Source: Didymodactylos carnosus
Taxonomy: Eukaryota; Rotifera; Eurotatoria; Philodinida; Philodinidae
Assembly: GCA_905250885.1 (NCBI GenBank)
Contig: CAJNOQ010000160.1
Coordinates: 1 to 64,000, forward strand
DNA: 64,000 nucleotides
Reading direction: 5' to 3'
Shown: one piece after another, positions 33,701 to 46,256 of the stretch
Numbering within the stretch: position 1 is the first letter of the stretch
Layout: the number at the start of each line of letters is the position of its first letter
Made by a program: the position numbers and the translations under genes
The notes under the pieces: model-generated
What the model was told of the DNA's origin: nothing
What the model saw: the letters and a program-made list of their open reading frames with translations, nothing else
Databases searched by the model: none

Positions 33701-36533
33701 AATGAGCTTCAGTGTGATTTCTAACTACTTTGTTAACGTTAGTAATTAATTTTAGCAGTTAAATTTTAATGTTTATAATATTATCATACTACCTCGTCAT
33801 ATTTCCTATCGTTTGTAGCTGCTACTTGTCTTGTCTCTTTGAGTAATTGCTCAAGATAATCATATTTATTTCCATCCTTCGATACTCTTTCATCAAGTAT
33901 CACACGTTTTCTGCATGCAAAACGATAAATAAATTTTTTTTGATAAGGAACAAAGTGAGAAAGAACAACTGTGAACTTCATTTGTTAAATTTTTATCTTC
34001 TATTGCGCTAAGTAATTTAGGTTAACATAAAATAAAGCTTACCGTTCACTTTCGTCAGCAGCTTGTGAAGCTTCGTCGAGTTTCGATGTTGCTTGTAATA
34101 ATCTTTCTTCAGCACGTTCCAAATCTTCTTCAACTAATTGTAAACGACGGCCGAGGGCAGCAACATCAGCTTCAGCCTAAATAAACACTAGTCTAATGAA
34201 TAATGCCAACATGTACGTTACTCAAAAAAATTAAAAATAAAAACTTTCAATTCAGCGCATACTTGTTCTTTCAAACGTTTTTCATGTTCTCGCTCTACTT
34301 TATATTCTTGCAATTTATCTTGTGAAAAAGCAAGCTCATCTTTTGACTGTTGCATACGACGTTTTATCGTTTCCATTACAGAAGCACCAGTACTACCAGC
34401 AGTATTTGAATCAGTATGATTGAAAAAGTCACTCATAGACGAAGATGTATGAGTTTGATTAAATGGATTTGTATTCGCAGAAGAAACAGGTTTTGATACA
34501 GAACGTAGAGTACTCCCATTAGAAAATGGTGATAAATTTGTAGTACCAGACATCTTTGAACTAGATCAAAACGCTTCAGTAGTGTAAGAGACCTAACACT
34601 ACTTTTTTTGGAAAGCGAAGGAAACAAGCAAAAAGAAAACTGCATCAGCAGGCAAGCAAGTCAGCTTCTATCACTAAACGATGCGGCCAATAGGAAGAAA
34701 GTGCATAACTAGTTTTTAATGTAATAGTCTATAATAGTTACTTAGAGAAAAAGTGAATTACAAAAATCTACGAAAGAAAACAGATGAAAGATAGGACGTA
34801 CAAATTCGTTTTTTTTTCAGCATTTAAAGACTATTACTTAGATTACGTTCCGTTTTAATGGCGACGAGTGGCTTATTTCAACTGATCTTACTTACACATA
34901 AGTTCCAGCACTAATAGAACACAATACCTGTTTTAAAACGCTTATGATATCTCCGACTTCTGCTTGTATAATAGATATTTTTAAATTAAATGTAATTTGT
35001 GATGAATAAGCCGAATTATTTGGATGATATATTTCAAAACCCGGTTTCACTCGACGTCTTGATGTTGATTTTTGTTTTTCTTTATTATAATGATTAGTGT
35101 CATTTCTATTATATTTAGAAGGAGAAAAGTTTGACTCGTTCGTATACTGAATATGATCTTCGGCTCCATCTGGCGGCGAACGAGTGTAAAGAGCGATTGA
35201 TGAACAAGAAGAAGATGTAGATGAAGAAAAATTGGAATGTTGATTATTGATATTATTGCTCTCTGAAGACAATAAATCTGTTTCAGATGGAGCTAACTGT
35301 TGATATTCTCTTAAAATTTCATAATCTGATATTTTTTGACGTATTTGTTTTATTTTTTCATTGTGTAATATATAAGTGATTGCTTCATCACGACGTTTTC
35401 CCGACGGATAATGTACGTCTGGTAAGGTATACTGTTGAAAACGTGGTTGTTGCTGTTGTTTTGAAGTATATTGATAATGTTTATTTTGTTGTTGTTTTCT
35501 ATTTTGATTATTGGACTTATATTGATGTGAAGAAGGCGTTGGTATATGATGAGGATGCCGTTTAGCTTGATGTTCTTTAAAAAGATTATAAAATTCGATG
35601 GCATTTATTTGCCCTGTAGATAATAATGTACTTAAATTATCGTATGCTTTAGTTTGTCTGTTATGCATAGTTGTTATTGTTGTTATTATTATTATTTTTT
35701 ATATAGAAAAGAGTTAGAGTAAAGTTTATTGAATTTAGGCGTCGAAGTTAGAAAGAGGGTGAGTTATATGTGTTAATCAGTGAACGATGTTTGGTTTTTA
35801 TCTTATATTACTCGTTGATATAATTTTTTCCTAGTGTTTTATCTGTTCTTTCTATCTTCACTCACAAACGCGTAGGAAATATTTTTCTTCCATATTTTTT
35901 TTGTACAATATTTTTCCTTTCAACTCGGTACATTTTTATACATTTCAGAAGAAAAATACACATACATACAGAGAAAGTTCTATTCATGTAATGGAATATT
36001 ATTATATCGTTAGATATCGTAAATGTAGTATAGAAGAAGAAAAGAATTGATTAAAGACACACCCAATACACTGATAACGACGAAACTGTTCAATGAAACT
36101 AATTTGTATTTCATACTAGAGATCTGAGGAAAGAGTTATATATCTGATTGAGAAGAGTAACACTAACACAGAATATGGTATGAACTTCTTTCCTATTTTT
36201 CAACTTACATCAGTGGCTTTTTTCTCTGAACCTTCTAATTTACCATTTGCTTCTGCCAATTGTTCTTGTGCTGTATCAAGTTCAGTATCCAATTGTTGAA
36301 TACGTTTTTGAAGACCATTAATTTCTTCTTCCGACTAAAGGACAAGTAAATATAAAATTTATAAGCGGATAAGATTAAAAGATACGTACATTTTTAAGTT
36401 TTTCTTCGAAATCTTTTTGACGATTTTCAGCCTGATCAGCTCGATCAATGGCATTTTCTTTTTCAAGCTTCATAGCTTGCATTTTCTTTTTGATGGAATC
36501 CATCGTCGCTGTTGTATTTGTATTGGCCGACAT
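30736..36533 (-). CDS. TPM: Tropomyosin with paired alternative exons
   Basis: Coiled-coil actin-filament protein. Long form: 36533-36390, 36334-36209, 34176-34043, then one of two exons at positions 4 (33910-33793 or 33498-33381, both 118 nt), 5 (32993-32923 or 32716-32646, both 71 nt) and 6 (32322-32247 or 32213-32138, both 76 nt), constitutive exon 7 (32027-31965), position 8 (31875-31806 or 31634-31565, both 70 nt), and a terminal exon 31077-30992 or 30818-30736. One route gives 294 aa, which is the canonical 284 plus ten N-terminal residues. Landmarks: [20 protein letters not shown], the exon 3 motif [13 protein letters not shown], and the ending [11 protein letters not shown]. Phases match for both members of every pair, as expected of mutually exclusive splicing. 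Internal first exons at 34553 and 35668 suggest alternative promoters. Confidence 0.93.
34263..34553 (-). CDS. Alternative first exon of tropomyosin (short-type isoform)
   Basis: 97 codons from ATG 34553 to a CAA|GTATGC donor, phase 0, joining exon 3 at 34176. It has a Ser/Thr-rich head and then a tropomyosin-like helix, [20 protein letters not shown], ending LKEQ before [11 protein letters not shown]. It replaces exons 1 and 2, giving a predicted 301-aa protein. Confidence 0.8.
34928..35668 (-). CDS. Candidate third first exon of tropomyosin, or nested gene
   Basis: A 247-codon Gln/Asn/Ser-rich open frame from ATG 35668 with no recognisable domain. Its end, SVLKQ followed by a CAG|GTATTG donor, is phase 0 and would splice in frame to exon 3, in the same position as the LKEQ end of the 34553 exon. 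Without splicing the frame stops after 258 residues. Either it is an extended N-terminus on a tropomyosin isoform or an independent gene on the same strand inside the intron. Confidence 0.5.
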
Positions 36534-39029
36534 GGTTTTAAATTTTTCGTCTATTTACCTATACTCAAACACTATCTGAAATATGTAAAAACGGTACCAT
36601 ACACGACTTTTCAATAGGCTTTTTCTGTCAGAGTTTGTATAAAAGGAAAACTATTATTACAAAATATTCGGCTCTCGTGATGATAGCAGTGCATCAAAAT
36701 ACATCGAAATACTATTTTTATCTCAGTAGGAATAATATTTTTTTTAGAGATAATAAAAGATACAGACGTGGTATTGATCGCCTAACCATATCCGTCATTT
36801 GCTCTAGTTCAAAAACCGACCAGTTCTAGTATGGATTTATGTAGAAACTGGCACTGAAATGTACCAGATCTTTGTAGCAAGACGTGCTCGATTGCTGTCT
36901 TCTCTTCAACCAGTTTTTGGAATAAATAACAGACGAATGAAAAAGATACGTCTAATATAAATATAAAGTATAAAGCTTGATGAAAGAGAGAGATGAGAAG
37001 AAAAGATAGGCAGGGTCAACATTTTCCAAGAAAAAGGAAGCTATTTGCAATTTGATGTAACTTCTTCATTGGTTGATGTATTGTCAGTTAAGCACTACCT
37101 CAAGTGAACTGCAAAAGTAATCTAAACGGTGTAAAATGACACATTTTTACAAGAAGCGTGAACTTCAGTTTACCCTATAACATCCTGAAACTCTTACCTA
37201 AATTCAATGGATTTTTTACTTGGCTATGCTGACCGTATCCGAAGGTTAAAAATCGTCGTTTCGACCGATGGTATTATCTACAATACAGATTAATTTACTG
37301 ACTAGGTGTAAGATAGTTTATCTAACGATTAAACTAATAAGATAAAGAAAAACTTCGAACGTTGGACGTTTTCTTTTTCAAAAATAACCAAATATTTATG
37401 ATTATATGACTGGACATAGTATTTCAGAGAAGAAATCAGCACACCACTCGTTGGAATACACAACCGAAATAACAGGACAAAATGCCAGTAGTCGTTTGTT
37501 TTAAAAAGTAGAGATCAAATGCAACTTTTACTACTAAAAAAACGAATAAATTTTATAGTACTCAATAAACCTCGTACTGAGAAAAATCAGAGCGTCAGAG
37601 AAAGCGAATAAATTTATTTCTATCTTAGAGAAAACGTATAATAAATCCCCAGCGCATGGTATTAGTGCAATAATAGGTTACCTTATTTTCAGGAGTAAAG
37701 CAAGTACTATTGAAACTAAAATATAATTTAGAAAGCGATAATGCGTACGGTTTATTGTTGTTTTTTGTTATTGTATAGCTGGACACAACAATTTTCAGAG
37801 AAAAAAATTAGCGCAACATTCAACTGTGTACACAAACGTTTCTCTAGCTTGTTGTTTTTCACCAACCTAAGATGAGGTGGTGATGATGATCTGAGGGCAC
37901 ACAAACATACACAACAACTAAGGAAGAAAAAACCACGATCGAATAATAAATATCAAGACGAAAAAGAGCAACTGGAAAAAGAAGAAAAAACTCGTCTCTA
38001 GTTTGTTTTGTATAGAGATTTGCAGATGTGACGTTTATTTCATATACCACAATTCTTATGTATATATATATATATATATACCACAATAGCAGGAAAAATA
38101 GATAGAAAAAAAAATAGATAAAAATTTATTATTAGTTACGTATAGATTCTCTACTACGCTGTTTACTTATCATCAAGAAGAAGAAATTTGTACAGTTATT
38201 TATTGATGAGGGTATTTCTTTAACCACGCATGTACCATTTCTTTTTTTCTTTTTTTTTTTCCAGTTTTCCGAAATATTTACGCCTCTTCCATTTTCTTAA
38301 CGATGATAACAAATTTTCTCTAGTCCATATTAAATCAAAAAGCAAAGTTTTTCTTTTTTTTTCTTTTCTCGCATGTAATTATAGCTGTTTATTATTACTT
38401 ACTATATGTTGTAGAAGATAATAATAAAGAAGAAACCTTGTTGATATTACCCATTATTTTTCTTGGAAGTATAAATGCTGCTGTTAGTGAAGGAAACATT
38501 TATACAAGAATTATTATAAGAAGAACTCGTGTGTTTAAATTTAGCAACAAGAGAGAAAGAAATATCGCATACAAATACTATCCAGACTGCATATACACAC
38601 ACATAGTTTTGTATTATTTTTACATATTGTCTACAAACGTTAACAACATTTTTTCTCTCATTTCCAGATTGAGAAAAAATACATATCTTTTCTCATCATT
38701 TTTAGTGCCTAACGGAAACGAAACAATTATAGAAGAGATCATATTACTTTTTAGTCTATTTCGGAAAAATGACATGTTTTCCATAGTTTTTTAGAGTAGG
38801 AGCGGAAAATGTCTTCTCAAAAATTGTAAAATCTTTGTACCAGAAACAAAACTGTCTAGAAACGAAAAACATATAAAGTGGGCAGCTTTTTCAAGATCAT
38901 AGAAATTTTCAAGCTCTGTTATGTAATCTGAAGATGAAATATCGTGCAGATGCCATAAGCTCTTTTTATACCTGAGAAAAAAATCAGAAAAATAGTACAT
39001 AATGCACATGAAATTAGACAGAAAACTTG
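36534..39029. other. Upstream region of tropomyosin
   Basis: 2.5 kb without a supported gene, between the tropomyosin start and the 3' end of the forkhead gene (both minus strand). Contains a short (TA)n run at about 38063-38080. Presumed to hold the distal tropomyosin promoter. Confidence 0.45.
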
Positions 39030-40302
39030 TTAAAAATTGTTTGAAAAATATGGGGGTAGTTGTAGATCGTCACCAGGAGTAATAGTGGATATGATATTGT
39101 TGTCGCAATAGAATGCTTCATTGGTAGACGATATCGGTGGCAGATAGCATAATGGAAAAACTGATGAAGAAGAAAGTTTTGAATCAGGACAATCACTGAT
39201 AGGTCTTGTTGTTGATATACGTTCGTTTCTAATAAAATTCGACGTTGATGATGGCCAAAAACTACCTAAATTCTGATAACAATGTACATTATCATGAACA
39301 AATTCAGGCATATATGCACTGGTTAGACTGTATGATTCATAGTCATGAGTACTGTTATTCAATTCAAAATCTAGTTTTGTTTTTCTGTTATTAGAAAACA
39401 CACTATGACCTTGTGGGGAGGAAAGATCACTGATCGATAAACGTTGTTCATAGTCAGAGGAATCTTCTGAACGTGTTGCTGTTGCTTTGAAACGTTTTGG
39501 TCGTCTCAAAAATGATCCATTATCAAACATATCTTTACATTTTGGATGTATTGCCCAATAGTTTCCTTTTCCATGACTACCAGAGGTCCGTGGAACTTTA
39601 ATAAAACAATCGTTAAGACCTAAAACAGTTTAAAAACACACGCTCAGGATGAAAACAGTAAGATACTATAGATATATATGAACAAACTTAGATTATGACG
39701 AATCGAGTTTTGCCATCGTTGTTGGTTTTGAGAAAAATATGGAAATCGTTCTTGAATAAATTTGTAAATTTCTAAACAAAAGGAAAATTTGAGAATACGA
39801 ATGTAAACGAGAACAATACGCCTTACCATTTAGTGTCATCATACCATTTTTTGAACTTTCAATAGCCAATGTAATGAGAGCGATGTATGAATAAGGTGGT
39901 TTAACTTCAGAAAATCTTCGGCCTTGTTGAGATAACGTCGATGTTCCTAGAAAATAAAAGAAAATTACATAACAAACACATTTTGTTTAAGAAACAAGAA
40001 TACGTCTTACCCGACAATTGTGTCACATCAATATTGTCAATTTCCGTTACAAGACCTTTTGTTATTGCTTCTTTAGCATCTCTTTCGGTTATCTGAGTTT
40101 TTGTTTTTGAACGATTTTCATCCTGTCGTTTTGTTTCCTTAAGTTTTCCATTTTTCATTGATGTTTGACTAAAATAATTTTCTCGATGAGATGTTGTTGT
40201 TATGGATGGTAATGGCGATGGTGGGGATAACATTAAATTGTAGTTTTGTTCACGAAGTGGACCTGTAGGCGATACATTTTGCCGAAAGAAATCTTCGAGC
40301 AT
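39030..40302 (-). CDS. Forkhead-box transcription factor, FoxA/FoxB-like
   Basis: Sequence-specific nuclear factor. Exons: 40312-40011 (ATG at 40302), 39946-39827, 39771-39688 and 39619-39030, all phases consistent. The forkhead domain spans exons 2-4: [18 protein letters not shown], then [39 protein letters not shown] and [20 protein letters not shown]. The [12 protein letters not shown] stretch recalls FoxA, while the HP and NGSFLRR parts recall FoxB, so the subfamily is left open. The N-terminus is Ser/Pro-rich with a Lys-rich segment; the C-terminus is Ser-rich. A good acceptor (CTTTAG) lies at 40313 just upstream of the ATG, so the first read exon probably follows an unseen 5' exon, either non-coding or adding residues. 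Confidence 0.85.
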
Positions 40303-40518
40303 TGAAACCAATCTAAAGAAGAAACCAAAAGTGAAGTCGAACTGAATTTAAATTATTGACTGTTAACTTCTAATAACCAGATTCTTAGTATATCTAATTT
40401 TTAATGTAATGAATGAGCAACAAATTTTTAATCACGAATTCTTGAGGATGATACCACAATGCTTCTTGCATTTTCTGCTCATTATAAGGTATTGTGTGCT
40501 CGCTCCAAAGACTGAATT

Positions 40519-40645
40519 TTATAATTACAACTGACTAGTGTTGAAGGAAATGAGTTAAAACTGAGCACTTTGATTTTACATGCTTCCTAAACAACAAGCA
40601 CTCATCGAGTCGGAGACATCCTCTTTACTTAATTTTAACTTAAAA
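40519..40645 (+). repeat. Dispersed direct repeat, copy 1
   Basis: About 130 nt that recur at 45192-45323 in the same orientation with scattered differences. Shared stretches include GAAGGAAATGAGTTAAAACT and GGAGACATCCTCTTTACTTA. No TIR or coding capacity seen. Confidence 0.8.
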
Positions 40646-41852
40646 CTCTCGACTCTTATAGAATTAACTTTTATTATTGTTAAAGTGAAACATCTCGTTG
40701 GTTTTTTCCTACATACTGCACAAATTTTGAACAATATTGTTTGTATAACTTACCTAAACGTAATTAGTATCAGATATGAAATGCTCTATAAAATACTTTG
40801 AACAAATATTGATACATTTCAACGTGTGCTTTTATTTTTTATGATATAGTTGTCACTCAACCAATTGTAGAACTTCTCTTATTTTAAAATGACATCATTT
40901 GTACCTAAGAAGAAGAATGAAAAAAATGTCATTGGACAGAAGAAAAAGAAAAAATTGTCATAGTTGAACGATAATTTTAATATTAAATACTATAGGTAGA
41001 CAAAATAAAAGTCTATATTGGAGTTTATAGAATGTCCCGTATACGATTTCATCGTATTTTCCCAATAATATTGATACTTTAAGCGTTTTATTCTATCAGA
41101 ACCATATTTCACCTCTACTGAGAAAGTAGGCCTACTCAGGTTTGAATACAAAACTATAAACAGCACGTACTAGAATAAGAAGAAATTCTGAGCTAAGTTG
41201 TGACCATGATCCTCAGCAATTCCATATCGCCTATTTTACTGATCAGTTTAAATTGTCAAGCAAATAATATGCATAATCGTTATCGACAAGCTACTTTTTT
41301 TTGTAATAGTAATGAAGAAAGTGATTGTGATGAAGGCAGTCATTAGTTAATATTCCACATTATTACGTTGCAAAGAACCAATATCGAGCCTCAGAATGCC
41401 ATATTTTGTAAAATAAAACGACTCTTTTCTACATTATTATGTGTATAAAATAAATTTTAGATTAAAATGTCCCACGTTGAAGTGCTACACTTGTTTACTT
41501 CTTTACAAGGTCTTATCTGTCGAAATGTATTAATTTCAAGGAAAACCTTCTTGCATTTTGACTAATAAAATCTTCATGTTAGAACAAGAAATGCCAATAA
41601 GATTCTCCTTGACTCCATAAAACAAGAAGGTGCAGTAGAATTTTCGATGAAAGAGTTTTAACTATTCTAACAATGGCTGAGTGAGAGTAAATATTTCTAA
41701 ATACTGAACTGTTTTTCTGTGTGATATGTGTTGCCTGCTCTCGCGCTTGAATGTCTAAAAATCTTCGATTGGAACGTAATTCGATTGAAAAGAGAGCTAC
41801 GTCCAAAAGAGATACTTTTTTTTGCAAGCTCACACTCAGTTTTGTATGTCTC

Positions 41853-42028
41853 CAGTGGCGGATCCAGCCCGCGAGCGGTACGAGCGGCCGCTCGTACCTT
41901 TTAACCAAAAAAACTGTTTTTTCCCAGCAGATCTCTCTTAGAATAATTTGTTTCTATGATGACCGCACATATCTCGCATTTTTATCGTATACCGCACGTA
42001 CCAAAAAATAATTCTGGATCCGCCACTG
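41853..42028. mobile_element. hAT-like miniature element with 8-bp TSD
   Basis: 176 bp with perfect 15-bp TIRs, CAGTGGCGGATCCAG and its complement. Flanked by identical 8-bp duplications TATGTCTC (41845-41852 and 42029-42036). The TSD length and CAG start indicate hAT; no transposase. Confidence 0.9.
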
Positions 42029-42058
42029 TATGTCTCCTATGATGTTGTTTGATCTTAC

Positions 42059-42750
42059 AAAGTCAATCTTTTGAGAAGTTTCGGAAAAGAGAACATTTCT
42101 GATTTTTTGAAGAATGCAATGTTTTTTAGGTAGAAAAGAGAACACACGAAGTGCTAACACTTGTAGAATGATCAGATATTTACGTTAATACCCTGACGTT
42201 CGAACAAATCAACTTTTGGTTTTACACAATAACAGAATAACAAATATTTTAACATCATGATTAAGTTATTTTGATGTAATAATGAAAATTTGCTTCAAAT
42301 CACTGATGGTTGTTTGAACTTGAAATTGGCACTCAGGATATTTTTTATATGATGAACAACGATATGTTAACTTTAATCCACTTGTTGTTTGTTGCGAGCC
42401 AAATTGTGAAACCCATTTCTCTTTAATATATTCCTTCAATGAATCAGTATTTGAGAAACTCTCAGCAAAACATCACACTCTATTTATCATTTTTCAGATT
42501 GAAATGTACAAGTTACAGAAAAAAAGATACAGTTGAATGTATATTTATAAAAGTTGTAACTATGACGTTTGCTTAGAGTTGTAATGCCTAGTCATCCATA
42601 CGCATGATCTCTAGTCACACTGTTAACCTCTTATTCCGTGTTAGTCCTTCATGCATTCTCTTTTCTACCTAAAAAACATTGCGTTCTCCAAAAACTCAGA
42701 AATATTCTCTTTTCAACCTAATTGCGTTCTCTTTTAAATCTCTGTGTGTA
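42059..42750. mobile_element. TIR element with AAAGAGAAC arms
   Basis: The segment at about 42091-42165 (including CAATGTTTTTTAGGTAGAAA) returns inverted at 42637-42710, with the weaker outer motif AAAGAGAAC. About 690 bp, no coding content; borders approximate. Confidence 0.6.
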
Positions 42751-44708
42751 GACAAATGTCCCTCTGATTTTTCTTAATATAAATTACTCATTACTATAAG
42801 TCAAAAATGTTAGATTTGAGCTCTATATCTGTTTTGCTTATATGATCAACATTGCTTATGATATGATCGTTCGTCCTTATTTGAAAACAAATCGATTACA
42901 TTTTTACTTGTTTATAGGTGCTCTAGATTATACATTCGTGAACATAGACAATAGCAATAACAAAAGTCAAGTTTCAACACTTTCAAAGTTGAAACTCTCT
43001 GCCGCAAATATTGTTTAAAATTAAATGAGCAAGAAATTACTTTCTGTAAGAGAACAAATTATAGGATTATTACAGGTTTAAACATAAATGGGATTTCACT
43101 TTTTTAGTTGAACGGCACTTTAGAAGAAAAAAGCGGTATTTTTTTTTTTACTTTCTTTGATGACGCCTATTAAGGGATAGCGAACAAAATTGTAACGAAA
43201 AATATATGTGTGTGTCCTTGACGTAAGTGTTATCGAAAAAATAAGTATTTAAAAGTTTTGAAAAATATTACTATTTCAACTAAAGCAAAACTCAATCAAT
43301 AATGGAAATCTGAAATTAAGTCGGTAGTATAAAAAATGAAATATAAAGTTTTTTTAAAAGAATAGAAAGTATAATATAAACAAAAAACGTATTTTTCGGC
43401 TACCTAACAGTTAATATATTTGACGGTGTAATTAGTTAATTATAATCAAACATGAACAAACTAACATTTCATATCGTTCAAATCAAAAACTTAAAAGATT
43501 AAACCTTTTGAGAATAAACAAACAAGTTTCAATAACCAGTTATTGGTATTGGAAAAAAAGATAAAATGTGTCATATTCACACCCGCAGCAGATAGTGATT
43601 GATTATTGAACAACAAATAAATTATGATTTTTGATTGAACAACATCATCAACCATAATATACGACAGTAAGTGTTTCTAATATATATTTTCAAGTGAATA
43701 AAACAATATGGCTTTCCAGTGCTCATGGTCGGTACATCTCATATCTACTATCTTACAATAATTTAAAAGTGAAAAATCGAATGTTTAAATTTAGCTATCT
43801 GTGTATTCTGTGCAGAGTCAGTTTCTACTAGCGAACAATGGTATAGTAGTGATCCATTATAATGGCAGGACTCTATCAGATACAATCGTTTATTGCATCT
43901 CGTACCATTGATAAAATTATATGAAAACTCTGCTATTTATCTGAGAGGCCTACTATGAGAAAATCTCAGCAAATGTATTACAGCGAAATATGAGTCATAC
44001 GGACATAATTTTGACAACTAAGGCCAAGGATTACTTCGTGTAAAGTCGATATAGTGTTATGTAGAAGATTAGTGTTTGTAGCATTGATTACATCTAATGT
44101 ACAAATAGTCACCCAGAATTCTCTTCTCTCCTGAAACAGCCATTTCAAAAGAATGGGTTGAAAATCTTAAATACGTTATATCTTAATTACGTTACATTAG
44201 TTAGTCATACGGCACTGATTATTATTTTCTCAGAAATCGTTCACTTTTCTATTGTGTCTGAACAAGTAAAGTATGGTGTGAAGAATGAATGGACATTAAC
44301 GTATAAAATGACAATATTCACGATCTAAATTGTATCCAAATGTTTGTTTAGTGTTACATCCCATAGACACATCAAAACTATCTCAAAAGGAAATAAAACT
44401 ATTTTCTAATATAAGATGAAATATTTGCACTTTTGCTTCTTTTATAGTTTTAATATAAGTCATTCAACAAAAGAAAGAGTATTAATCCCTTTTAAAAACA
44501 TCTACTAAAATTAATATTATGAATAGACTGATACTATGTATCAATTATCGACCTTGTCTACCAGAAAAAAAGTCGATTGCGTTGGTGTTCAATACTACAT
44601 CTAGAAAAGGTGAACCTTGCAGAGAAAAATCGATGAAAACATTAGAAAGAAAAGTTAAGTATAAAGCATCTATGAAAATATTATATCAACGTTAAGCAAA
44701 AAATAAAA

Positions 44709-44973
44709 TTCACTTAGACTCGCGGGAAAGTACTTTTTCGTATTCAGCACACTCGATACCCAGTAGATTTTCTGTTTTTGGCGAGTGGTACTGCCAAAAA
44801 TTTAAGAAAAATTTTCAGACAACATGGAGAAAAAGAACTTCTATAGAAAAGTAATATTATCTTCAAAATTTTCCTTAAGTTTTTAGCAGTATCACTCGCC
44901 AAAAATAGAAAATCTACTGGATTAATGAGTGCGCTGAATACGAAAAAACGCTTTTTCCCTGACTCTAAATGAA
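44709..44973. mobile_element. Miniature element family A, copy 3 (most complete)
   Basis: Arms of about 95 bp. The left contains TACTTTTTCGTATTCAGCAC and the right contains its complement (GTGCGCTGAATACGAAAAAA). Each has an inner GCGAGTG core around a short AT-rich centre. The ends are TTCACTTAGA and TCTAAATGAA. Confidence 0.8.
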
Positions 44974-45191
44974 CTTTATTTTTCTGTCAGTGGCATAATA
45001 GAATTCAAAAATTTGAGAAGAAAAAATATTAATCGTAACAGTTAGACAATAAAAGAACGTCTTCAAATAAACAAATATGACTTAAGTAACTTCTTATTGG
45101 ATAAGTGACTTCTTCTGGATGAAGTTCGTCATACTACTAGACTCAAGATCACGCTTACTGAAAACCTTTTTTTTAATAGTTGGTAGGATAA

Positions 45192-45323
45192 AGTTTCATA
45201 ATCACAGCTGACTAGTAATGAAGGAAATGAGTTAAAACTGAGCTTTGATTTTACATGCTTTCTAAACAACAAGCATTCATCTGGTCGGAGACATCCTCTT
45301 TACTTAATTTTAACTTAAAACTA
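45192..45323 (+). repeat. Dispersed direct repeat, copy 2
   Basis: Second copy of the 40519-40645 repeat, 4.7 kb away in the same orientation. Confidence 0.8.
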
Positions 45324-45917
45324 ACGACACAAGTGTATGATACTGCGGTATACACACAGATACTTTATTATAAGGCTTTTCAGAGAAACAGCATTCAAAA
45401 GCATATTTTGTCTAATTTCCTTCGTTCCTGATCTTTGTTAAACAAACTTTTATCAATGCTGACTTTTATCCGAAACAGATGAGCATAGTCTTCCATCTGG
45501 TTATCATGTCCTAAATCGATAAGGACCTTTCATTGCGGGATTATACTCTGCTGTGGACGAAATTTACCGAAACTCCATTTGTCGGCTAGTTGAAACACCT
45601 TCCAGTTTATTCTTTAATATATGTACAATAATCAAGGCCATCTGAGGGAAATGGGCACTAACAGCGTTTTTCGTTTGTATGAAATGCGCTATGACACTCT
45701 TCTCGGACGCTATTCTCAGATTTGTAAAATTTTATCTTTATTATTTGAAACAAAATTTACTATTAGATTTAAAAATGGAAACGTAACACGTTGAATACTT
45801 GCATAAAAGTTAAGTACTCTAAAATAGCTATTGCCGATTAAGTGAATAAAAATGAAATTTCTGAAATAAACAAGATGCGAACACGTTCAATAGCGTTTAT
45901 GTTCACCAAAATAGCAA

Positions 45918-46256
45918 TTACTTAAATTGATTAATAATTGAATAATAGTCCAATGCACGATCATACTCGCCTTTGCTGTCATAAACCACACCAATATTAT
46001 TCAGACTACTAGCAATATCTGGATGATCAGATGGCAAATATTTTTCTCTCATGTCCAGACCTTTTGAATAATAGTCCAAAGCACGATCATACTCGCCTTG
46101 GCTGCTATAAATATTGCCAATACTACCCAGACTATCAGCAATATCTGGATAATCAGATGGCAAACATTTATCTCTCACGTTGAGACATCTTGAATAATAG
46201 TCCAAACTACGAAGAAGATAGTCACTAATGTTGACCTTTTTTCTCGCTTCCTTCTC
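45918..46256 (-). pseudogene. Truncated kinesin-light-chain-type TPR fragment
   Basis: Two and a fraction 42-aa TPR units, with SLGSIGNIYSSQGEYDRALD and SLNNIGVVYDSKGEYDRALD, linked by YYSKGLDMREKYLPSDHPD. This is the unit of kinesin-light-chain/NPHP3-like TPR arrays. No start codon: the frame opens after a stop at 46257-46259, and it ends shortly after the third unit begins. A larger parent gene would carry many more units. Likely a stranded piece; a single surviving exon (possible acceptor TTCGTAG at its start) is the alternative. Confidence 0.7.

Larger units (their letters stand above)
40313..45917. other. Gene-poor interval with dispersed repeats
   Basis: 5.6 kb without a supported gene. 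It contains a dispersed repeat copy (40519-40645), a hAT-like miniature (41853-42028), a TIR element (42059-42750), a family A miniature (44709-44973) and a second copy of the dispersed repeat (45192-45323). Upstream forkhead regulatory DNA is likely in the first kilobase. Confidence 0.5.
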
